Below, piece after piece: positions 43,442-55,394 of a DNA stretch of 64,000 nt. The DNA lies in assembly GCA_015680685.1 (NCBI GenBank), contig MNCI01005373.1:73790-137789 (forward strand), given 5' to 3'. Made by a program: the position numbers and the translations under genes. This DNA comes from Gnetum montanum (taxonomy: Eukaryota; Streptophyta; Gnetopsida; Gnetales; Gnetaceae). Under the pieces are notes generated by a model. The model worked only from the letters and a program-made list of their open reading frames with translations. It was not told the origin of the DNA and ran no database searches. Every line of letters starts with the position of its first letter. Position 1 is the first letter of the stretch.

Positions 43442-44439
43442 TTTGGTTTTATAATATTATAGATGGAACTAAGGGGCCAAGATAAAACGTGATGCCATAG
43501 AGGCATGATTGGCTCTGAGTTGAGTCCCTTATCTTAACTAATACAGATGCTTGCTTAGTTTAGCATCAAATTAGCACATCCAATTACTTTTTGTTCATCT
43601 TTTGAACCTAGTTACCTTTAAAATAGCAATTGACTTGTGGTATAATTCACTTGGTTATAGCATGCAGCTACGAGGTTTGCATGGAGGAATTTTAACATTG
43701 ATGTGACTATCTTGTAGTTTTAATGATGTTATAACCCAATGTGTTTTCTTTAACCAACTTTATCATGTAAGCGTGTTTCATTTTATGGCCAAAATATAAG
43801 AACACTTAACATGTTTATGATTACTAACATTAATAATATTAATTACTCAATTACGGGTAGTAGTGGAAAATGCAAGTAAAGTAAAGTGCATAAACATAGA
43901 GTTAAGCTAGTCTAAGCACTATAATGGATATAGGAAATCTTGATTTTATTGTCATCATGTCAATGTGTTTAGGTACAAGGTCATTCGAATAAAACTCTGT
44001 ATAATTTTTTAGATTCATAATATAAACACTCAAAGAGAAAATATTCTAACTCTAGGGAAAAAATTGCAAGGGTTCAGCTAAGGCTACAATTGAAAGATGC
44101 CATAAATGCAAGGGATGTACACATTTATATAGGTAATGATTGCGTTAGTGTTGACATATTTGCATCAATGCATCCTAGTGTGCATTGATAAGGATACGTT
44201 AAGGCAACCTATCTTATTGATGTTTCATCATACCCCCATGACTGATTGAAAACTCATCCTCGAGTGAATAATATTAAGATTGAGTTTCTTGCAAAATTGG
44301 GAGGTATGAAATTTATTAAATGAAAGACAAATCGAAAGATTCTTAACTAACTTTGAGAGTGAAAAATTGTATGGGATTACAAAAATTAGTGTCCATTATA
44401 ACAAAATTGGGCACTTTACAAAAATTCCAACAAACACTT

Positions 44440-45075
44440 GTAGGATTGTCAAAGACACAATGAAGTTTCAAACAATGCTTGGAGGTGGATGCTCCTATGG
44501 TGCTAATGATCACTTGTTTCATCCTAGCATTAGTGGAGGTTAAGGTTGGCCTATTACTGCTACTGCTTCTGCTGAAAGTTTGAAGGCATTCAAAAGTGCC
44601 TTTATTTTATCCTCTTTGCCACATGGATCATACATGGTACATGCAACTTTATCAATGTGGGTTGGTGCTAGAACATCCCATGAGCATAACATTGAAGAAA
44701 ATAGTTTCTTCATGTTGACAAACTAAGTTGTGAATTTGATGTAGAACATATTTACAAGGTTCTATAGCTCCTAGTAATTATTCATCCACCTAGCTAGGTT
44801 CTTAGCAATAGTTCATTGATTTGAGAATCTGCTCCTAAGAACTTCAACCTCTATGTTGGCTATTTTCAACTTATACTTCGTCTCTTTGTGGAGCTTGAAT
44901 TCTATCTCATATAGAAGGTAGGAGTTGGTCACTTGTTTTTCAAGTTCTGATCTTGACCTCCCTACGGTCAACATCACCAAGTTTGCATAATGGAGGTTGA
45001 CAAGCTCCATGTACTCAGTTATCTCTTCAATTTGTAGCTCCTTTAGGTAGATTTATACCTTGTTGAAAGCATTTA
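44440..45075 (-). pseudogene. A4 accessory gene, C-terminal fragment
   Basis: Minus-strand coiled-coil remnant. MELVNLHYANLVMLTVG (45010 downward) aligns with MELANLRYANLAILIVG of A1, followed by SELEKQVTNSYLLYEIEF versus TDLEQQVASTHLKYEVEF. The fragment stops near 45075 where plus-strand B2 sequence begins, so A4 is truncated there. Confidence 0.65.
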
Positions 45076-45099
45076 GAGGGAGGTAAAATTGTCATCCAC

Positions 45100-45377
45100 A
45101 AGGATAGTGTAGTTCCCTTATCTATCAACAATGTTGACTTTGAGTAAGGATCAAAGATAGAATTCCAAGAGGAAACTCTTGTGGCCAATGATGAAATCAA
45201 TGACCACAATAAGTCTAATGAAGCTAAAATCAATAACACTGAAGCCTTGAATAATTCTTGGGAGGAAATCCCTTTTAGAATCATCAATGAATGAAATGGA
45301 GAGTACAAAATGGTACATGAAAAGCCTTACCAGTTTCCTAATTTATCAAAGATCAAGAAAAAACTGCATGATTAATG
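45100..45377 (+). pseudogene. pro: B2 protease-region C-terminal tail
   Basis: The plus-strand frame EEIPFRIINE, stop, NGEYKMVHEKPYQFPNLSKI, KKKLHD, stop aligns with the end of the B1 protease ORF (AKLPFNMISEGDAEYRII, then NFKMRKIKKLLNQ, stop). The terminal stop falls at the same place in both, showing that the protease ORF ends naturally before the antisense gene. Confidence 0.65.
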
Positions 45378-48300
45378 TGTCCTTTCTTTCTTTTCCTTGC
45401 ATATACATTATGGCATGTTTACTTCATTGCATTGTTTATAGTTCTTACTTTCATGTTTATGCCTCATTTTACAATTTTTATTTTATTACATCGTATTTTC
45501 AAGTTTTACATTTTTACCTTGTTTTTCACTTTTATTTTAACTCGCAACCTACATTTACTTTTTGCATAAAATATAAAATGTATAAAAACATAAAACATAT
45601 AAAACAAAACTAAAAACTTGTAGCCAAAAAGTAGGATCAAACTTAAACCAAAATGTAACATCATAAGGTCAAATATAACTAGGTAGTCCATAATAGTAGC
45701 TATAGTTACATAGTATAACAAATAATAAATAATACATAGTCTCCAAAACCATAAATGCTAGCAAGATCACAATTGCCAGTAGCCATAACATATAAAAATA
45801 ATAGTACATCATCATCATAATCAATAGCCTAACTAGGCTATAGGAGGAGGAGGAGGAACATCACTAGGACCATCATTGTAAGCACTTGGGGCCTATAGAC
45901 CAAAAAAACATACAATCATTAGCAACCATAGTGACCACCAACATAGTCAAATAAAATAATAAAATGTCCATAACATAAAATAAAATTTACAAACCTAAGG
46001 AGATTCAAGAGCAATGTATTTAAGAGTGAACTTTGGAAGACTAGCCTCAAGCCAGCAAAGAATCTCCTCTTCACTCATGTTAGCCTAGTCAATGTCATCC
46101 AAATTCACTCTCTCAAAGATCTTTTCCTCTCAATATCTATCCACTCAGGAGGAGCATGAGAAAAGATAGCTATAGATGTCTCCCCAAATGTGGTCATGAT
46201 CTAAGGAGTGGAAGAATCAAGAAAAACTATCAACTACCTAAAATGTCTAAAATCTTCTTAGCATCTATACCCTACACAAATAACTTATGTGCATGCCTAT
46301 CAATGACCTCTTCCCTCCAAGGCTTCTAGTAACTCTCCTTCTCCTTCTTGTATTCACATTTGTGTATCTATATTTTTTGTCCTAGTCCAACACCCAGTCA
46401 CAATAGTCTCTCCACTCATGTGTCTTATGTACCATCATCTCTAACCTTACTTCCTTCTCTAGGCTACTTCTAGCTACAATAACTCTTTCTTATACAACTA
46501 ACCAGTATCAAGTACACTATTTCCTTAGTTCTCAAGGAGTTCTTGTTGGCCACATGAGCTTCTATAAACTCCTTTTGATCTTTGAGGCTCCTATTCTCAT
46601 TAGTTAGTTTCTTGTTTTGCTTCTTTGCAGTCACAGGACATTTTTATAGAAACTCATTATAATGCTACGATTCCCAGAAGGATTTAGCACATGATGTAGT
46701 GTATTTCATAGCTCCCTCATAAAGTTTCCTAGGAATATTCTCATGGTCAGGTGATAGAGCTAGAAGCTTATCAAACTCAATGTGTCTAGTGGGATTTCCT
46801 CAAACCTTAGAGACTGTCAAAACAACCAACAGTATAAAATCAGAAAAAAAAAAATCATAACAAACATAAAAATATCAAAAACTTAAAATACTAAATTTTT
46901 TTTACAACATTTCTTGCCAACTCCTAGGTCTAACTATTATAGTCTATCAACCATATCATCCATCATTCCTTTCATGAAATCTACATTGTTCAAGGCCTCT
47001 ATCCAAGGCTTAGATTAGAATGTGAATGTTTTTGCATAAGCTCATTTCCTATACAACCAAAATGACCAAGTTAACCAATGTCATCTATGTTTACAATGAA
47101 AATATAAAATACAAAAAAGATCAAAATGACCAAGTTAACCAATGTCATCTATGTTTACAATGAAAATATAAAATACAAAAAAAATCAAAATGAGTAAGCA
47201 AAGTCTTCAACACTTACCAATAAGATCATGAGAAATGACCATTAGAGGATTACCTTCTAGAGGAAGATCATCTATGAAAATAGAGTCTAGAACATCATGG
47301 GCTTTCTTGGCCATCCATTCTTTCTTCTTCATACACTATTGCTTCTCCTTCATCATAGCCTTGGCTACTAATTCCTACTGGTCCTTTGCACACATAGCCA
47401 TACCCAAATAATAAATTAGTAAACAATTTAGCCACAAAGATAACCTAATACAACAATAAACCAAAAGTATACATACATACGTACTACCACATGTTGGATC
47501 TTTTTAAGCTTTATTCCCAATGTGGGTTGAGACACTTTTTTGCTTTGAACTACAACATTTTCCTCAACTCTTGGGTGCTTCATTATTTTCCTAGTAGCCT
47601 TCTCAACCTCTGCATGTTATCTCTTAGCCCTTTCTACCTTGCCCCACATAACTATAGGCTCAATCCTTGTGCTATCAGTGGAAAATCCACGTAAAGCACT
47701 CACATTCTTAGTTGTAACAGACAGTGACTTGCCAACACCCTCAATGACTAAACCTTGGTTGCATATGGTATCAACAAAGTGTTGAGCACAAGGCCTAGAA
47801 AACTGATATATATCACATTATACCCATTTTTCATTATCCTTAATGACCAAAAATTTCATGAACCTTCTCAAATAGACATTAAAAAAGTAAAGTGTATATG
47901 ATACATAGAGTTGAGTTTCCTATGAAGTTTTTGGATTTCATTTCAAAGCCTTGTAAGCAATATTATGGTCCAATAAAATCTAGTTGCACCTACAAGCACT
48001 CTTCTCATCATCTAGGTTTATTGTATTATCATGGTTTTCTTTTGTGACAACAACATAGGGAGCACTCTAGATCATAATAAAGGATACAATTCATTCACCT
48101 TCTTAGTATCATAATTCTTAAAAGATAGGATCACATCAAGAGGTAATTTGAGCTAAGCCTCTAAATATTGCTTGTAACTCAAAAATTTATGTACTTTTTC
48201 TACCATCTTGATCCCTTTAAGAGGGATCCCAAATAAGTTGTGAAACAACTCCTCAACAATAGTTAAATCCACAAGTAAACCATGCACATGAGTGCAAAAC

Positions 48301-48614
48301 TCTATAACAGCCTGATCAAAAGAGTCAATCATATTTAAGATCTTAGTAGGTGAAGTAGATGGACTAGGAAGCATAAAAAGATCAAACAAGTCTATATTAG
48401 TTATTCTCTATTGGATATCTATAGAGACATTGTTGAATAGCCATTCTTGTGCCTTATCCACCTCAACGCACTTGAGAAGATTTTTTTCCTTGGTTTAACC
48501 AAAATAATCATGGTGAAAGGCAAAATTTTGTACAAAATTTGTTATACACAACATAATTATCCTATAAAATTATACATAGGCAAAAATAATAAAATAAAAG
48601 CAAATTACACTTAC

Positions 48615-48883
48615 TCAACTTCGTGTGCAAGGATAAAACTTTATGTTGAACCAGTACACATACTTTGAAGTCTTGGAGATCCTAAAATTCATGGATGCAT
48701 TTGATAGCCACACACTTTAGGTATACTTGAGAATACTGCATCCTGTACTTAGCAAACTTTGCATCAAGTTGGTTAATTACTTGTACCCTGATGTTAACCT
48801 CTTGCTTGAATTCCTTCAAGGTTGTATGGGCTAAGGATAAGGTTTGGCCATTCAAGACCAGTTCTCTTCTTTGAACCTTAAAA
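48615..48883 (-). pseudogene. B2 antisense gene exon 3
   Basis: Acceptor TTTATTTATAG before 48883 and donor GTAAGTGTAA at 48614. Reads FKVQRRELVLNGQTLSLAHT ... YSQVYLKCVAIKCIHEF, aligning with FSRAFVQCAAQGWLHGDW of the B1 inverted block. One internal stop. Confidence 0.6.
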
Positions 48884-48960
48884 CTATAAATAAACATAAA
48901 ATCTTCCAAACAAGTAACCATAAAATAAAACAAACATGTCAAATCAAATCAAAGATTATC

Positions 48961-49415
48961 CTTGCAACATGTAAATGTTGCCTAGAGGATTTTGAAACAA
49001 AATGATTGGTCTATGACCCAACATCAAAGTGTTGTTGGCGTTACACTATGAATAAAATGACATCTCCCAAATATGTGATAACTATAGGATCCCTACAAAA
49101 TATGAAGTTTCATGGTGTTCCAACTCCATACAAGCCTTAAAATCATTTATAATATAATCTAGAATATATTTTGATGATCCTACCAAGAGAGTCTTTGCAA
49201 TCACAGCAGCAACATATGTGGTCAAGTGTCACCATATTATCATACTATAGTTATGTAGTAGATATAGTGAGAACTCCTTAACACCAAGCTTGAACCACAT
49301 GTGAGATTTTTCATGCAAGGTCATATTGGGCATGAGAATATTAGGGAAGACAACTCTTGTACACCACAAGATGCCCACCATCTCTTCTATGATTAGGATT
49401 TTTTTTAGCATAGCC
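48961..49415 (-). pseudogene. B2 FCP1/NIF-like domain exon
   Basis: One frame of about 150 codons with three TAG stops, after the acceptor GTGTACAG. It reads LKKILIIEEMVGIL, FKLGVKEFSLYLLHNYSMII followed by W, and NNTLMLGHRPIILFQNPL followed by GNIYML. The last block matches the NTLLIDDSPYKALLNP pattern of FCP1-homology domains and is the part missing at the N in B1. The acidic residues of both catalytic loops (DxDG; DDSP) are absent (IEEMVG; LGHRP), as in B1. Confidence 0.55.
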
Positions 49416-49419
49416 CTGT

Positions 49420-50590
49420 ACACAAGTCAATAAGACATGTAATCTTTAAAACATGAATTAACATTAAAACCAAAGTAAAAGATAAATTAATACAAAATTA
49501 ACAACATAAACAAGGGAAATATGAATACAAGGTAGTCAAATTCATTAACATAACTAGGAATTGCACTAAACTTGAAATTGAAACATGATAAATAAAGTTC
49601 GAATAAGCTAGACATTTTGAAAAATAGTTGACGTGAAACCTCAAAGCCTTTTAATAATAGGATTTACACCAAAACATATGGCAAAGATTAAAAAACACTA
49701 GGGCCTATAGAGGTTAAATTTTTCAAAAACATTAGCTTGGAAGACTAGGATGGTAAAAAAGGTTGAGGTTTCCTAGATAAGGAAGCATACATGCTGACCT
49801 TTCCTTCTTGAAAAAAATACAAAATAATAAAAACACTACCTTCCTAGGTAGGAAAAGGTAAAAAAGATATTCTCCTAGGATAAGGAGATAGAAATATTGA
49901 TCTTGGGATTAGAGGAAATCCATAATGCTACCATCCCATGCACCAAGCTCCAAAAATGCTACCATATTTGGCAAGAAAAAAACCCTAAAACCTTGCATAC
50001 ACATGGGAAAATATGGAAAACACTTGGTCCAAGGATGAAAAAAATTCAATATGCTAATCATAGATCAATAAATGTTAAAAATGATGTCTCCTAAGCTAAA
50101 ATTGACAATAACATTACCTATTTAGGTGTTCAAAAATCCTCGTTTGATACTAATAAATAGAAAAAAAATAATAATTAACTATTTTTTGGGCAGGAAAACC
50201 TTGGAAATGTTGTTCTAGACAAGGAAAAATCCAAAAATGCTACATTTTAAGGCCAAAATTCCAAAACCCTAGTTTTTCAACTAGTTAAAAACCCCTAATT
50301 TATCATTGATTGACCTCAAAAAACTTGCAAACACTAAATTCTAAGCCTAAAACCTTTCTACACTACCTTTCCTAGCTAGGGAAGTAAAAAACACTAACCT
50401 TGGATAGGGAAAATTTAAGAACACTACTCCTTGGGGCCATATAAAAAAATAATAAATACCAAAAAATGACAAAACAGGTGCAAGAATAGGTAAAAATGTA
50501 ATATATGTGGCCAAGAAAAATCCAATATGTTAACTCAAGAAGCCAAAAAATCCAAATATGATTCCTATAATTGTCAAAAAATGCAAAACC
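49420..50590 (-). repeat. B2 intron 1, degenerate AAAAAYGCTA repeats
   Basis: Intron between exon 1 and the FCP1-like exon. It is filled with irregular copies of AAAAATGCTAC / AAAAACACTA joined to CCTAGNNAAGGA words, and similar words continue upstream of exon 1 (50770-51190). The spacing is too variable for a clean unit length. Confidence 0.5.
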
Positions 50591-51412
50591 TTGATTCTAT
50601 GTTGTTGAAAATCAAAAAGTTTAACATGAATAGGCTTAGAACGCAAAAAATGCTTGTAAAATAAATCATTTTCTCTACCTCCTTTGCCTCCTTCATGGCC
50701 ACAAGCTTGCTTGTTGATCCATTCTTGCTCATCATTATTGTCAGATTTCATGTGTTCTGCTTCCTACTATTGATAAAAAATCCCTAGAAATGTTAAGTTT
50801 GGTCAAAAACATTGGGCACAAGTTGTTTAACACTTCAAGTATAGATGAATAATGTTGTGGCAATGAAAATCCTTATGAAATTGAACAAAAACACTACTCT
50901 TTAGTGGAAAAATTCTTCCTATAATCGAAAACGCTACTATTATGGTAAAAAATGCTAACATGTGAGCCCCACAACTACAAACCCAAAACACTAAGGGCCA
51001 AAAATGTAGTGTAAATGCTAGCTTAATTGATCCTAAAAATGTTGTTGTCCTAGAGACTAGTTGTCAATATATTACCTAGACCTTCAAAAATGCTGTCAAG
51101 CTAGGATGCATTGTTTACACATTGCCCATGTTAGTAAAAAATGTTCACTAGATAAAATAACTACTCACATACTACCTAGGCTATCCAAAAATGTTGACAA
51201 TGTGCGAATGCACTACTCTCATAGCCTTTTTGATGTAAGAATATATTATTTTATACATTTTTTGCATTTTCCATTGTATTATTACCTATTTTGATAATAT
51301 AATGACCAACATGAAAAGGTAATCCAATTTATTATTTTATTTTATCATTGTTTGACCAATACATCATACAGATGCCATTTAATGCATTTATGTTGACACG
51401 TAAGGTTAAACC

Positions 51413-52750
51413 ATGGAGATGTGGCAACAATTCAACTTTCCTTTGAGCCTAAATGGACCTTTGGATGATGTTATTGGACCAATTAGCCTTGACTATGTAG
51501 ATCTAGAACTTGGAAGCCTCCTTGAATACATAGCCTTAATTGAGAAAATCTTAGAATGGCTTGGCTGCATAGTCAAAAATATTGAATTAGAGGCTAGAGA
51601 CATCATAGAGGATTCCCTAGTAGAAGTCCCTATTACAACCCATAATGATGAGAAGAAAACCTTAAAACTAAGTTCCTCACTTGGACCTCAACTTATCCAA
51701 GACATCACCAAGGCCGTACAAGATAACATTAAAGCCTTTACATGATGCTATGAGGACATGCTTGGACTCAATCCATACCTATTTCAATATAATATAATAC
51801 TTAACCCTAACATTAAGCCTATTAAACAAAATGTTCATAAGATCATACTAGAGTTAACCTTAGTAGTCCATGATGAAATCAAAAATCTTTACCAAGAAGG
51901 TTTCATTTGAGCTATTGATAATGTAGACAAGGTATCCAACATAATGGTAGTTCCCAAGAAGAATAAAAGCATTCACATATGTATTGATTTCTATGATCTT
52001 AATAAAGCAACCATTAAGGATGACTTTTTCTTACCTAGCATCGATCAAGTCATTGATATTATTATCAATCATGCATTGTTATCCTTTATGGATGGGTTCT
52101 TAGAATATAACCAAGGTAGGATCAACCTAGAATATCAATTGTATATAAATGTCATGACCCCTTGGGAACCTTTGTTATACTATGATGTCTTTCAATCTAA
52201 AGAACATAGATGCAACATAACACTAAGCTATGACCTATATCTTCAGTGACTATATGCTAAGACTACTCAATGATTATGTTGATGATATCGTGGTCAAATC
52301 CAAGGTTGCCAATGATCATTCACACAACTTAAACTTAGTGCTTCAACATTATCTCAAATATGAACTTTGACTCAACCCTAATAAGTATGTCTTTGATGTG
52401 AAAACTAGAAATATTCTTGGCTTTATAGTATTTCAAGCAAGAATACATGTCAATCCTAACAAGGTTAAGCCTATAACCAACTTATCGACACCTAGTAATG
52501 TCAAGGAGTTACATGGTTTACAAGGAAGATTACAATTCATTTGTAGGTTCATCTTAAGGCTTATAGATAAGTTACAACCCATGCAACACTTGCTTAAGAA
52601 AGGAGTTCATTATGAATGGATAGATCAATGTTGATAAGCCTTTGAGAACATTAAGCAAGAGTTAGCTAAGTTGCCAACTATCTTTCCACAAGAAAAAGAC
52701 AAATCATTCTTCATCTACCTTGAAATCTTTGATACATCCATGTAGTAAAT
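51413..52750 (+). pseudogene. rt: B2 reverse transcriptase fragment
   Basis: RT with the same blocks as B1: MVVPKKNKSIHICIDFYDLN, LLSFMDGFLEYNQGRINLEY, LNDYVDDIVVKSK (YVDD), NILGFIVFQARIHVNPNKVK and ELHGLQGRLQFICRF, then the start of RNase H (KSFFIYLEIFDTSM). The upstream linker (KKTLKLSSSLGPQLIQDITK) also matches B1 (VKVLKLSTLLQPQLARDIEH). Stops and two frameshifts are present. It ends abruptly at LINE sequence. Confidence 0.85.
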
Positions 52751-52755
52751 TTTTC

Positions 52756-53035
52756 TTATAGGGTCATAGTTTGATATATTCTGCAAATGTCCAAATCATG
52801 TAAATTGTCATTTTGTAACTTATCAAAAATAAAAGCCACTCTAAGTCTTTCTCTAATTTATGTGCTATGTAGTTTATCTCTTTCAATAACATTCAATATC
52901 CATCTAAGCATTTTCATTTCTATCACATTTATTTTTTTGTGCATGCTTCTTTTATGTTGTTCAACATTTAGCACCATATAAGATAGTAGGCTTGATTATT
53001 ATCTTGTAAAATTTTTCCTTTAGTTTTATTACTAT
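52756..53035 (-). pseudogene. LINE reverse transcriptase C-terminal remnant
   Basis: The minus-strand translation gives KGKFYKIIIKPTILYGAKC-like and MLRWMLNVIERDKL-like text, the same segment as 35478-35745. The two copies are clearly related. Confidence 0.7.
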
Positions 53036-53091
53036 TATTTTAACATGCTATTAATATTCAAAAATGGTGTGAGAATAAAAAGCATAATCCA

Positions 53092-54170
53092 CCACCCTGA
53101 TTTCCCCCACCCCTGCCACTCAGCCGCGGCAGACCGCTTTGAACCTTACCTAGGGAAGCCGCTCTTGTCGAAATCCCCCCCCTCACCTGACCCCCCCAAC
53201 GCCCCCCCAAATTGGGAGGTGGAAATGCAACAGGTGGTTGCTGCTGCTTGGGAGGTCGAGCGACAGATTTTAGAGGCAATGTGGACTGAGATCCTGGCTC
53301 AGTCGCGTGCTGACCACGACGCCCAACTTCGTGAACAGGAACAACAGTTGAGCCGGCAGCACACGCTCATGATGGAGACCTCGCGGGCCCAGCTCATTGA
53401 TGAGCTCCGGGACCGAATTAGGGAGGAGCTGCGCCAGGAAGAGGGAGATTTTCAGGCCCAGGAGGCGGTGGCCCGGGAGGAGCAGGAGTGCCTGAGGGAG
53501 GAGGAGGAGCAACGGCAACAACAACTTGACTGGGCACATGTACACAGTGCCCGTCAATGGCTCAAGGGGGGGGGCATTGCCCATATAGCATTTTGGGCAT
53601 TAGTTGTGAGAGCTCCTGGGGGGAGCTCAGACGACACATCAGATGCACGTCTGCTAGATTCCACCCTGATGTGGGGGACTTGTCGGCTGACCGGAGCAGG
53701 AGAGAGGCTACTATGTAGGGCATCCAACAAGCTACGAACTTCATGGACATCGAGGAGCATCATGCCACCCTGGACCTACTTCATGAGCTGGAACGGCCTC
53801 GGTGTGCCTGTCGCCTTCTGCCAACTCACCCCTAACGCCCCCCCCTTTGCCGCTGCCCCCCCTCCTTTGTTTGTTGAGGTTGCGCCCCCCCTTGGGGGTG
53901 TGCCCCCATCCCCCCCCCCTCTTTTTTTTGTTGTTGGGGGTGTGCCCCCCCGTTGGGGGTGCACCCCCCCTCCTCTTGCTCTCACTGTTCGACCCTGAGG
54001 TTTTGAGGTTTTGAGGTTTGGTGGCTTAGCTCAGACTCCTCCGTGCTTTGAAATTTGTGATTTTCTGGGCCCCCCCTTAGAGTGGGCCATCCCTGATGTC
54101 CCCACCATTGTAATTGTTTACTCATGTACCATAACTTTTAGTAATACAAACCCGAACATTCTCTCTTAAA
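53092..54170 (+). mobile_element. GC-rich retroposed transcript with 15-bp TSD and A-tail
   Basis: The direct repeat AAAAAGCATAATCCA flanks the insert (53077-53091 and 54171-54185), and the insert ends in TTAAAAAAAA preceded by AGTAATACAAA. This is the structure of LINE-mediated reverse transcription of a polyadenylated RNA. GC and CpG content are far above the surroundings. C-runs and G-runs (53170-53215, 53880-53990) are prominent. No LTR or RT is present. It could be a processed pseudogene of a host gene or of another element's mRNA. Confidence 0.75.
53225..53835 (+). pseudogene. Retroposed coiled-coil coding sequence, frameshifted
   Basis: Within the GC-rich insert. From MQQVVAAAWEVERQILEAM the frame runs through a glutamate/glutamine-rich helix (AQLREQEQQLSRQHTLMMET, QEEGDFQAQEAVAREEQECL, REEEEQRQQQ) to about 53560. 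A run of nine G (about 53564-53572) seems to have shifted the frame; the continuing sense is ELRRHIRCTSARFHPDVGDL ... NFMDIEEHHATLDLLHELER, ending at TAA 53833 with one internal TAG. I do not recognise the family. Long Pro/Gly frames downstream of 53830 derive from the C-runs and are not coding. Confidence 0.45.
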
Positions 54171-54185
54171 AAAAAGCATAATCCA

Positions 54186-55394
54186 ATCATGTCAGATATG
54201 CAATAAAAATTATGTAGTGCATAAATAAATTCCATGGGTGCTTGTGTTGCTCTTAATATTATTTCTTGTAGTGTTACTACAAAGTTTGTATGGTCAATTG
54301 GTGACGGATATCCTAGAGAGTTATTAACTACTTCTCAATGGATGCATTAATGAGGCTCTTACTATGGTCCACATCCCATAAAAGAGAGGGACTATTGTGA
54401 CCTCTATTGAATTTCATATACCTCTAAAATGTTAAAGGGAATGCTTAATACCTCTAACACTATATTTGGTTTTTAATAGTAGGATGTTTAACATTACTAA
54501 TGCTAGTGAAACTAATAATTTAAAACCTATAAACATGGTTTGGTTTTGATATTATTTTGGGATCTATGTTGAATACCCATGAAAACATATTTTTCACATT
54601 ATACATTGAATATGGTGTATGCTATTTTCCATGGTTGACTAGTTAGTGGTGGTAAGGAAGGTTATTTTAGTTATACATGTTTATATCTTTTAATTTGTGT
54701 GGTTGGATGTGTCAAATTTATATGTTGTAGATTATATGCTAATATGTCGTTTTGCAAGTCAAATTCTTCTCTTTTACATGTCTTCGATCCATGGTTATTA
54801 CCCATAGTTGATGAAGAAAGATGCTAAAGAATCTCACTTGATTTTACAAGCTCATCTTATATTTTAAGTCATGGTGTTGTTGGAGGATCCTATACCTAGA
54901 TGCTTTATGGCTATTGTTTATTTTTTCCTAAAATTTAAAATATTTGTCACTGATTATTATTATTATGAACTTTGGACATTGATCATAGATGTATGTACTA
55001 TAGACTCCCCTATGTACTTAGATGTTCTATATGATGGACTATAGTAGTGTAGTATTTATTTAATACTTTGATGATTAGTAGAAGTAGTGGTTATTCTTAT
55101 TGATAGGTTGCTAGCGCTATGGTTTATATCTTCAAAGTTTATACTCATGGATATGGTTTATCTTGCATGATAGAGATATATATGTTATCGGAAATGTAAC
55201 TATAGGTTTGAATATATGTTTTAGTAGTTGTCATTTTGAATGATATCACTCAAATAATTTTATATTGTTAGTATTCTTACTCATATAAAGATTATATGCT
55301 ATTATATTCTTGGCTGTTTTAGTTTTGATGCAATAAAATTTTAGGATAAATCAAATGTCATGATATGTCATAAGTTTGAATCACCAAAGCATAG
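54186..55394. other. AT-rich interval without genes
   Basis: No credible coding frame or repeat boundary is seen. Confidence 0.5.

Larger units (their letters stand above)
40440..44230 (-). repeat. A4: A-family 3' LTR split by an inserted repeat
   Basis: The left part, 40440-40900 (TGATGAGTAGTAGG...), and the right part, about 43830-44230 (ending GTTTCATCA), together align with one A-family LTR. About 2.9 kb lies between them. The inner end is followed by TACCCCCATGACTGATTGAA, the family's polypurine tract box, so internal A4 sequence follows. Confidence 0.7.
45833..50696 (-). pseudogene. Antisense multi-exon gene inside B2
   Basis: Homolog of the B1 antisense gene with all parts on one strand and in order: exon 1 (50696-50597), FCP1-like exon (49415-48961), a helical exon (48883-48615, donor GTAAGTG), the transposon-protein-like domain (from about 48500; DKAQEWLFNN, IDSFDQAVIEF, LFHNLFGIPLKGIKMV; then YFFNVYLRRFMKFLVIKDNE near 47850), the SEEEILCWLE motif (about 46060) and a last exon ending DVPPPPPIA at 45833. 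Many stops, so not functional as sequenced. Because it is ordered and uninterrupted by Ns, it serves as the reference layout for the gene and exposes the inverted block in B1. Confidence 0.72.
45076..52755 (+). mobile_element. B2: truncated Tat-like element with antisense gene
   Basis: Plus-strand protease tail (45100-45377), a minus-strand multi-exon gene (50696-45833) and plus-strand RT (51413-52750) stand in the same relative order and orientation as in B1. No LTR, gag or integrase is present; both ends are truncated, against A4 on the left and LINE sequence on the right. It is much more diverged than B1, so it represents an older relative and not a recent copy. Confidence 0.75.

Noticed and set aside
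45287-45721. Hydrophobic plus- and minus-strand frames near 45.3-45.7 kb
   Set aside because: They are low-complexity AT-rich sequence between the protease tail stop and the last exon of the B2 antisense gene; no conserved motif.
53776-54014. Gly/Pro-rich and Leu-rich frames on both strands
   Set aside because: They come from C- and G-runs in the 3' part of the retroposed transcript; no conserved pattern.
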